From Isohypsibius dastychi (lineage: Eukaryota > Tardigrada > Eutardigrada > Parachela > Isohypsibiidae): a stretch of DNA of 12,161 nucleotides. Location of the stretch: assembly GCA_034696485.1 (NCBI GenBank), contig JAQIWT010001152.1:1-12161 (forward strand). The letters run 5' to 3'. Positions 8,301 to 12,161 of this stretch are shown here, piece by piece. The position numbers were made by a program, and so were the translations under genes. Numbering within the stretch: position 1 is the first letter of the stretch; every line of letters begins with the position of its first letter. The notes beneath the pieces were generated by a model, which searched no databases, had not been told where the DNA came from, and was given only the letters and a program-made list of their open reading frames with translations.

Positions 8301-9627
8301 TTAGACTTTTTTCGGTAAAACTGATAACGTAAACATTGATGAAAAATCAACGGATATTTTCAGTCGTCATAAATAAGTAAAGATCAACATCGCCCGAAAA
8401 CGGAGAGAAGAATAAAGTCACAATAATCATGCACTATTGATCAGTCTTTTTGCTCAATCGTTTCTTTCCAATTCTCCAACTTTTCACTACAAAACTACCC
8501 ACATCAAAATTACGAAACGAGTTTCTACAGTCAAAATGTCAAATGTCAATTCCCGCATATTTCGATGATTTCGATGGTGGAAGCACATTCGTCAGATTTT
8601 CACGATCTTGTCATAATTATACAGACCTTCTGAATATCTCGAATCCACTTCGTGACACCTTGTTCCAAGGTATTCAGAAATGCAGAGTCCTCAAGCAACA
8701 CCGGATCAAAGTCGGAAACACTGGCTTTCTTTCCACCATCCACGCATTTCTTGATCACTGATGCGACGACCGGATTCGGGGTCAGAACAACCTCCGGAAC
8801 ACCAGTATTCTGTTGTAGATGCAGAAAAATCGTTCCCAACTCTGCCAACTTTCGTTCAGCATTCACCACAATTTTATCATTCTCCCTGTAAAGAGAGGAA
8901 GATAATTTCACTTCCGGTCGGGAGATGGTTTAGGTCAGATCAACTCACTTCCCGGCAGCATTTTCAGTTCGAATAAACGACTTGAAAAACGGGGACATAA
9001 TTCCAGCGATAACCGAATGGAACAATTCATGAGGCGAGCCATCTTTCAGATCAAAAATCATCACTTGGGATGAAATCTCCTTGTAAGTGTCGATGACCGG
9101 AACTCGCTTCAAAATACCAACACTAGAGAAAAATAACAATTCAACTTTCTGCTTAATTCACGTCAAATCAGGAAATCAAAAGGAATAACCTGCTAACGTT
9201 CCGTGAGCGAAAAGCGATTTCGGTAGAGGCGACATAGACGAATTCCTGCGATCCACTTCCGGTAGAACCATCAGCTCCCTCGTGGTCATCTTCTGGGAGA
9301 CGAAATAAAACACGGTATCATTAATATCCAGAAACCAAGCAAAGAAAATCAAAACTTAAAATTGCGATAAAACGTTTTTGTTCGGAGTTATTTACCTTTT
9401 CGGTGGAATTTCTGCGCCAAGACGACTCTCGATTGTGGATCAGACAAAAACTTCTTCACAGCATCCTGGGATGGCTTGTCTGTGAAGACTGTGGGCGCAA
9501 GGACACCGCCAGGGGATAAAGATCCCAAGGTCAAAGCCACAGCCTTTCGGAGGTAAGACAGGAATACCTCCACGTTTCCTGTGTAAGCTGGAGGATCATC
9601 TGGAGGGGGAGCAGCAGGTTCTTCCAT
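2333..9627 (-). CDS. DYNC1H1-like: Cytoplasmic dynein 1 heavy chain, 5' part, 13 exons, apparently truncated
   Basis: Minus-strand gene for the motor heavy chain that carries cargo toward microtubule minus ends. Exons in order: 9396-9627, 9190-9292, 8949-9122, 8627-8885, 7636-8034, 6264-7016, 4230-5822, about 3645-3701, 3238-3606, 2949-3059, 2681-2890, 2465-2557, 2336-2407 (TAA at 2333-2335). Phases agree at every junction except exon 8 to exon 9. The product is near 1,475 residues against about 4,600 in the family, so only the tail and the start of the linker are here; there is no AAA motor, stalk or microtubule-binding domain. Diagnostic strings seen include [36 protein letters not shown]-like EIGPVVIDF, and ASYEF. 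Cytoplasmic rather than axonemal dynein is indicated by close residue-by-residue agreement with remembered DYNC1H1 orthologues. The start is fixed by an in-frame TAA at 9637-9639, 9 bases upstream of the ATG. Odd points: about 30 residues missing after exon 8, and abrupt loss of the gene after exon 13. Confidence 0.93.
2336..3606 (-). CDS. DYNC1H1-like: Dynein heavy chain exons 9-13: end of tail and start of linker
   Basis: Exons 3238-3606, 2949-3059, 2681-2890, 2465-2557 and 2336-2407 (123, 37, 70, 31 and 24 codons), all phase 0. This is the end of the tail and the start of the DHC_N2-type linker, the lever that moves during the power stroke. Conserved strings: [96 protein letters not shown] and YYKVFEEN. 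Donors for exons 9-12 on the minus strand are GTATCT, GTAACA, GTAAGT and GTATAT. Exon 13 has no donor: after VFEENA comes TAA at 2333-2335 and then non-dynein sequence. Introns are 178, 58, 123 and 57 bp. Confidence 0.9.
2408..2464 (-). other. Intron 12 of dynein gene: 57 bp, divisible by three and stop-free
   Basis: Between FTK and VKEHINS the minus strand has a 57-base insert beginning GTATAT and ending TTAAAG. It is 19 codons with no stop, so reading straight through keeps the frame and would add 19 hydrophobic residues. Family alignment joins TK directly to VKEHINS, so it is called an intron. Confidence 0.8.
3645..3701 (-). pseudogene. DYNC1H1-like: Dynein heavy chain exon 8, 3' end missing
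   Basis: After a good acceptor (minus strand TTTTTTAG) the sequence reads [19 protein letters not shown] in phase 0, continuing exon 7 exactly as in animal cytoplasmic dyneins. Homology then stops. The next family residues, a block of about 30 that includes a WLY motif and a GEW motif, are not encoded between here and exon 9 at 3606. There is no GT between this point and the last 13 bases before exon 9. The only GC (at 3644-3645) would leave a 39-bp intron and put exon 9 out of frame. The left boundary given is where homology ends, not a recognised splice site. It could be a small genomic deletion, a damaged copy or an assembly error. Confidence 0.75.
3702..4229 (-). other. Intron 7 of dynein gene (528 bp)
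   Basis: GT-AG intron, donor GTGAGT at the end of exon 7, acceptor TTTTTTAG before exon 8. I searched it by eye on the minus strand for the dynein residues missing after exon 8 and did not find them. No other feature seen. Confidence 0.8.
4230..5822 (-). CDS. DYNC1H1-like: Dynein heavy chain exon 7: main tail bundle region, 1593-bp exon
   Basis: A single uninterrupted 531-codon exon, phase 0-0, residues about 641-1171. It starts [16 protein letters not shown] and ends NGWEKQ. It covers the C-terminal part of the DHC_N1-type tail, including the light intermediate chain region by family knowledge. Clear conserved strings are [90 protein letters not shown] and [18 protein letters not shown]. 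It is by far the longest exon here and has no stops, which argues against long-standing decay. Flanking introns are 441 bp (upstream) and 528 bp (downstream). A long antisense reading frame over 4341-4808 is a by-product of this exon's codon pattern. Confidence 0.95.
5823..6263 (-). other. Intron 6 of dynein gene (441 bp)
   Basis: GT-AG intron with donor GTGAGC and acceptor TGTTTTCCAG on the minus strand. It contains a nine-base T run on the plus strand near 6064. Nothing else recognisable. Confidence 0.85.
6264..7016 (-). CDS. DYNC1H1-like: Dynein heavy chain exon 6: tail region toward the subunit-binding bundles
   Basis: 251 codons, phase 0-0, residues about 390-640. It runs from [10 protein letters not shown] to CVMWTKQ. 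Recognisable conserved parts are [49 protein letters not shown] and [20 protein letters not shown]. In cytoplasmic dynein the bundles near here bind the intermediate chain and then the light intermediate chain; which residues contact them cannot be read from sequence. Between about residues 485 and 510 lies a low-similarity loop rich in Ala, Ser, Gly and charged residues, where animal dyneins also vary in length. The donor on the minus strand is GTGAGC, a strong match. Confidence 0.93.
7017..7635 (-). other. Intron 5 of dynein gene (619 bp), GC-AG type
   Basis: Largest intron resolved in the gene. The donor on the minus strand is GCAAGT following AAG, matching the usual context of GC-AG introns; the acceptor is TTTTTAG before GTTCTTGG. 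It holds a perfect 16-bp inverted repeat (listed separately) and otherwise AT-rich sequence with no coding signal I can support. Confidence 0.85.
7409..7447. repeat. Perfect 16-bp inverted repeat with 7-base loop
   Basis: Left arm 7409-7424 (ATCATAGGTCATTGTA) is the exact reverse complement of right arm 7432-7447, separated by TTTTTAC. It lies inside intron 5, so the transcript would form a stable hairpin. It is too short for an ordinary microRNA precursor, which needs arms of about 22 or more. It may be a fold-back element remnant. No target-site duplication is evident. Confidence 0.9.
7636..8034 (-). CDS. DYNC1H1-like: Dynein heavy chain exon 5, ends at a GC splice donor
   Basis: 133 codons, phase 0 at both ends, residues about 257-389, the beginning of the first tail helical bundles (DHC_N1 type). 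It opens with [20 protein letters not shown], a near-invariant stretch of cytoplasmic dynein, and contains [14 protein letters not shown] and KIRQTKYPI. The exon must end after the LK of AQILK, because exon 6 resumes with [10 protein letters not shown] in phase 0. At that exact point the minus strand reads AAG then GCAAGT, so the intron has a GC donor. Using the nearby GT (four bases further) would shift the frame. Confidence 0.9.
8035..8626 (-). other. Intron 4 of dynein gene (592 bp)
   Basis: GT-AG intron: minus-strand donor GTCTGT after CAGAAG and acceptor TTGTCTTAG. The plus strand is A-rich with recurring AAACGAAA-like words (8110-8260), so the transcribed strand is T-rich. I see no gene, RNA or repeat array in it. 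Confidence 0.8.
8627..9627 (-). CDS. DYNC1H1-like: Dynein heavy chain exons 1-4: N-terminal dimerisation region
   Basis: Exons 9396-9627, 9190-9292, 8949-9122 and 8627-8885 encode residues 1-256. In the family this part forms the N-terminal dimerisation domain, which pairs two heavy chains. Residues 1-15 are an acidic, proline-rich leader that aligns poorly with relatives. Similarity starts at the LRK-like helix near residue 25 and is clear at KKFLSDPQ (about 58-65). Exon 2 starts with AA completing a split Glu codon, carries a Gly/Ser-rich acidic spacer, then QEFVYV. Exon 3 contains KRVPVID and PFFKSFIR. Exon 4 contains [14 protein letters not shown] and [11 protein letters not shown]. Introns of 103, 67 and 63 bp separate them, all GT-AG, with phases 1, 2 and 2; exon 4 ends in phase 0. 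Confidence 0.9.
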
Positions 9628-9760
9628 GCTGAAGTATTAAACAATTCTGAAAAATGAAGAACAGCACTATGAGAGAAAAGTGGAGAAAATGCTCGACCAC
9701 TCAAATAAATTAAACGTTGAGGCAATGGAGGATGCCATGAGTCATGAGACACTTTGAAAA
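9628..9760 (-). promoter_or_regulatory. Dynein 5' leader with a strong splice acceptor
   Basis: On the minus strand a long pyrimidine-rich run ends in CATTTTTCAG at 9647-9656, leaving a 19-base leader (9628-9646) before the ATG. This is the signature of either a 5'-UTR intron or a spliced-leader trans-splicing site. An in-frame TAA at 9637-9639 rules out an upstream extension of the protein within this leader. I cannot locate the partner donor. Confidence 0.55.
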
Positions 9761-9790
9761 ATGCAAGTCAAGCAGGTGGTGAGCGATGAA

Positions 9791-9838
9791 CCTGTTTTCC
9801 TGACCCTGTTTTCCTGACCTGTTTTCCCCCTGTTTTCC
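9791..9838. repeat. Four copies of CCTGTTTTCC upstream of dynein
   Basis: Exact copies of the 10-mer at 9791-9800, 9805-9814, 9818-9827 and 9829-9838, with spacers of 4, 3 and 1 bases. They lie 164-211 bp upstream of the dynein ATG. This may be a decayed minisatellite or a cluster of protein-binding sites; the sequence does not decide. Confidence 0.85.
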
Positions 9839-9885
9839 AACCCGTCGTCGCTTTTCAGAGCTATGAAAACTAAAAATGCTGAAGC

Positions 9886-10307
9886 TTATTGTTTTCCAGT
9901 TGGAAACAGGAAGCCTGGTGGTGAGTGAGATGCTCCGGAAAGTCTGTGGTGTGGATTATCCAGATGGCTAATTCCTGATTTATGTAAACTTCACAGTTGA
10001 CATGGACTTTTTGATACATTCGCATTTCAAAGGTACAAACAGTCAAATTCGATGAACTCACCAATATTCCAGTCTCCGAAGAAAGAAAACCATCCGTAGA
10101 TTTTGCGAAAACCAAACTGCAGATGTTGAGCAAGTGAAAAGGAAATGCAATCAAATGTGGAATCTGGTCCTGACCCGACAGTGGTGGACCACAACTTCTC
10201 CAAGGGGTACACGCTGAGTTCCATCACTGCTGTTGGTAACTAGATCAGAAACTTGATACCTGACGTCAGTGAATACGGTAATTCGAACACAAAACTTTTC
10301 TGATTTA
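9886..10307 (-). CDS. Candidate 3' exons of an unknown gene upstream of dynein (weakly sushi-like)
   Basis: Three phase-consistent minus-strand exons: 10175-10307, 10062-10116 and 9886-9974 (TAA at 9886-9888). The introns are 58 bp (GTCAGG donor, weak; CTGCAG acceptor) and 87 bp (GTGAGT donor, strong; AATCAG acceptor). The first reads KSEKFCVRITV and then VPLGEVVVHHCR; the second FGFRKIYGWFSFFGDWNI. The order G-E-x-V-x-x-x-C-x-F-G-F followed by G-D-W-N resembles a sushi/CCP module, but other expected cysteines are missing. The third reads ISHLDNPHHR to FPTGKQ. An alternative is a single exon starting at an ATG near 10222-10227 and reading MELSVYPLEKLW into the same FGFRKIYGW. No polyadenylation signal is obvious. 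I do not recognise the gene. Confidence 0.28.
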
Positions 10308-10309
10308 CT

Positions 10310-11620
10310 GCAAAGCGAGGAGATTCACGAGCTACCCGACTACCAGGTAGGGTAGAAATCTGTTGGAATATCACATGACTGTAGTCCAATGCGGTACTAG
10401 AGACAAATTTCGATGTCAAATTTAGCCGTTTCCTTGCCCCAGATAGATTAGAAGAATTCTTGTTCATAAATACTGCCGGTTTTGCATCAAATCAAGCAAG
10501 TGAACAGTTTATTGGTGAGCTACCGTTCACCGCAGTGGCTTGTCGGAAACGTTCTCAGTTCACAGTGGTTCATCCGTTTGTTGAAGGGCCACCGTTCACC
10601 GCATTCTCGATACTGTCAGTTCTATCATTGTGCCGACCGATATGTGGGATCTGGGTACAAACCATGTGGAACAACAAGTTCACGCAGCATGGTTCACACT
10701 GTGCTGCTTCTGTAGCTGACGTAGTCCGAACGGTACCGAAGGCCGGCAGGATTGTTACTGCACGTTGGTAACAATTGAATGGTGACCTCAATTTTAATCT
10801 TTACGTTATAAAGTATTTCTCCGACGCCGCATTCACTGGTCTTTGAGCTCAAAGGTGTTTATTCGCTGAATTTGTGCCAGTAAGCGAAATAGTCCTTGAT
10901 GTCTTAAAAATGCACACTCGAAAAATGCTTTTGATTGCGGCAATACAAGTGTCAAAAAAATGACAGAAATGAAGAGGGCGGTTGTACGTAGGAATCTGCT
11001 TGCCCCCCGGGTGCCAATCCAGGCGGTGAAGTTAAAGCCTTTCAAACATGTAGGTTTCATGAGGTTGCCTTACATCAGACGAAAACAGCAAACTTCTGGA
11101 GTCAGTTGACAAGCGTTCGATAACAATTCTTTCGACCATCATTCTGTTCACTTTTACTGCTGACTTGAAAAAAATTTTCAAAAATATTTTCAAACTCTCT
11201 TCTATATACTCACCCGATCAGGTGCTCTTCCTAAGGGCCACGTACCTAAACTTCTCAACTGGTTTACCTGCAGGGCTGCATCTGTTGTGGTTCACCCAAG
11301 TAGATCTGAGAATTTCCACAGCCTGTCACAACGGTGACAATAAAGGCTTAAGAAAAGGCCGTGTTGGGTTCGTGATGGCAACATAGAAAACCCCTGAGTT
11401 CGTAGTTTCCACATCCCTATATGCCAGCTCTGTTGAATTTGATCATCTTTTTGGATAACCAACTTGATGTCGAATGAAATGAAAGCTAACTTTAGAAAGA
11501 GGAGCATGTTTCTAGCTTCGGAAAATGGGAATTTTTCGGATATTTTTGGGAGCTTTTGGTCCGAGAACCTTCCATGCAAGAAATAACTGATCCAGGTCAG
11601 GTTATTCTGATCGGAATACT
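10310..11620. other. Stretch without supportable gene; one 13-bp direct repeat
   Basis: Short conflicting open frames on both strands and no domain I recognise. ACCGTTCACCGCA occurs exactly at 10522-10534 and 10591-10603, with related GTTCAC words between and after, suggesting an old duplication with a period of 69 bp. A hydrophobic stretch readable on the minus strand near 10960-11000 has no supporting exon chain. Confidence 0.5.
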
Positions 11621-11625
11621 GCTGT

Positions 11626-11760
11626 TAGTGATTCAAATGAAAGAGGTGAACTCGGCGGGGTATTACCAGTTGTATGTGGTTCGAATCCCTACATCACTAT
11701 GGTATTACATTGTACGTACCGTGAATTTGTGTTGGGGGCCAAAATCCTCTGGTTTTTTTT
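11626..11760 (+). ncRNA. tRNA-like / Pol III-like unit (tRNA relic or SINE)
   Basis: The 74 bases at 11626-11699 begin TAGTGAT and end ATCACTA, a perfect 7-bp pairing at tRNA spacing. Inside, GGTTCGAATCC at 11678-11688 matches the Pol III B box and TΨC-loop consensus exactly. An eight-base T run at 11753-11760 could end Pol III transcription. Against a working tRNA: the D arm and A box are poor, no convincing anticodon arm forms, and the conventional T-stem register conflicts by one base with the 7-bp acceptor pairing. A tRNA-derived relic or short interspersed element is more likely. Confidence 0.35.
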
Positions 11761-11881
11761 GGTGTTTCGTCTATTGTACTGTTCTGTTCAAAATGAGCGA
11801 CTCGTGATGAAGAGTTTTTCTAGCGTGCTTTATAACAAGAAGTCCCTGATTACAACATAAACACAGTCAATCCCAACAAAC

Positions 11882-12161
11882 ATCAGTACGGATGATGTCT
11901 AGAACAAATCGACGCTCCTTCACCATGAGCTGTGGAAGTGCATATTTTTCGGGACATAATGGCAGGAATATTAGAGGGGTTATCGAGTATCCTTGATAAC
12001 GGCAGTTCCAGATACGTACGTTCCTTCCCATGAATCACCATACATCACATGGATTAGTTCTGAAAACAGAGAATCCTGGTCACCAAAGCGCAAACAAAAC
12101 CGGTAAACTCACCATGCCAAAGAGTGAAACAGGTTCCCAACTGCAAAATTTTCAGGGCGAA
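11882..12161 (-). CDS. Candidate exons of an unknown gene entering from the right edge
   Basis: Minus-strand exon candidates: 12113-12161 (open at the edge), 12016-12059 and 11882-11929. The first ends GCATG before a strong GTGAGT donor; the next follows a good acceptor (TCTGTTTTCAG) after a 53-bp intron typical of this locus. The join gives LGTCFTLWHELIHVMYGDSW in one frame. The second exon can end at GTACGT or GTATCT. With the latter, an 86-bp intron leads to LMVKERRFVLDIIRTD in phase 0. Phase agreement across two introns is the main support. No family recognised. It may belong to the same gene as the exons at 9886-10307. Confidence 0.28.

Noticed and set aside
10460-10771. 103-codon plus-strand frame
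   Set aside because: Spans the 13-bp direct repeat, with no domain; competing frames on both strands are equally open.
10833-11060. Minus-strand frame with a hydrophobic stretch that could be a signal or membrane segment
   Set aside because: A single hydrophobic run without good flanking splice sites or homology is not enough.
1-12161. Search for CRISPR arrays, bacterial operons, phage or insertion elements
   Set aside because: The window is spliced eukaryotic DNA; no regularly spaced repeats, transposase or integrase frames were seen.

Overview
This is eukaryotic, almost certainly animal, genomic DNA, somewhat AT-rich, with genes cut into exons by mostly short GT-AG introns. Measured introns run from 57 to 619 bp, and several are 53-67 bp. 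The anchor is the 5' part of a cytoplasmic dynein 1 heavy chain gene on the minus strand, with its start codon at 9625-9627. Small introns and a possible degenerin/ENaC-type channel at the left edge suggest a compact-genome invertebrate. I cannot name the species from sequence alone.

Layout, right to left in the direction of transcription. (1) 12161 to about 9886 is upstream of dynein. It holds low-confidence minus-strand exon candidates: a splice-consistent group at the right edge (11882-12161) and another at 9886-10307 with a weakly sushi-like look. It also holds a tRNA-like, Pol III-like unit on the plus strand (11626-11760) and small repeats. (2) 9628-9850 is the dynein leader and promoter side, with a strong splice acceptor 19 bases before the ATG and four copies of a 10-mer. 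(3) 9627-2333 is the dynein heavy chain, which I resolve into 13 exons encoding roughly 1,475 residues: N-terminal dimerisation region, tail helical bundles and the start of the linker. Reading phases agree at eleven of the twelve junctions. One intron (7017-7635) has a GC donor. (4) Roughly 1000-2330 has no convincing gene but carries a 7-bp tandem repeat. (5) 1-709 holds minus-strand exons of a second gene, possibly a DEG/ENaC channel, leaving the window at its left edge.

The main surprise is that the dynein gene looks broken in two places although the rest is clean. Between exons 8 and 9 about 30 normally invariant residues are absent, with no usable donor. After exon 13 the reading frame hits TAA directly after the conserved VFEEN-A, no GT donor follows, and none of the remaining two thirds of dynein (rest of linker, AAA motor, stalk) is found in the last 2.3 kb. 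A recent truncated duplicate, a damaged allele or an assembly join would all explain this. I did not find a convincing undescribed system; the most useful leads are this broken dynein copy, the perfect 16-bp hairpin in intron 5 and the Pol III-like unit.
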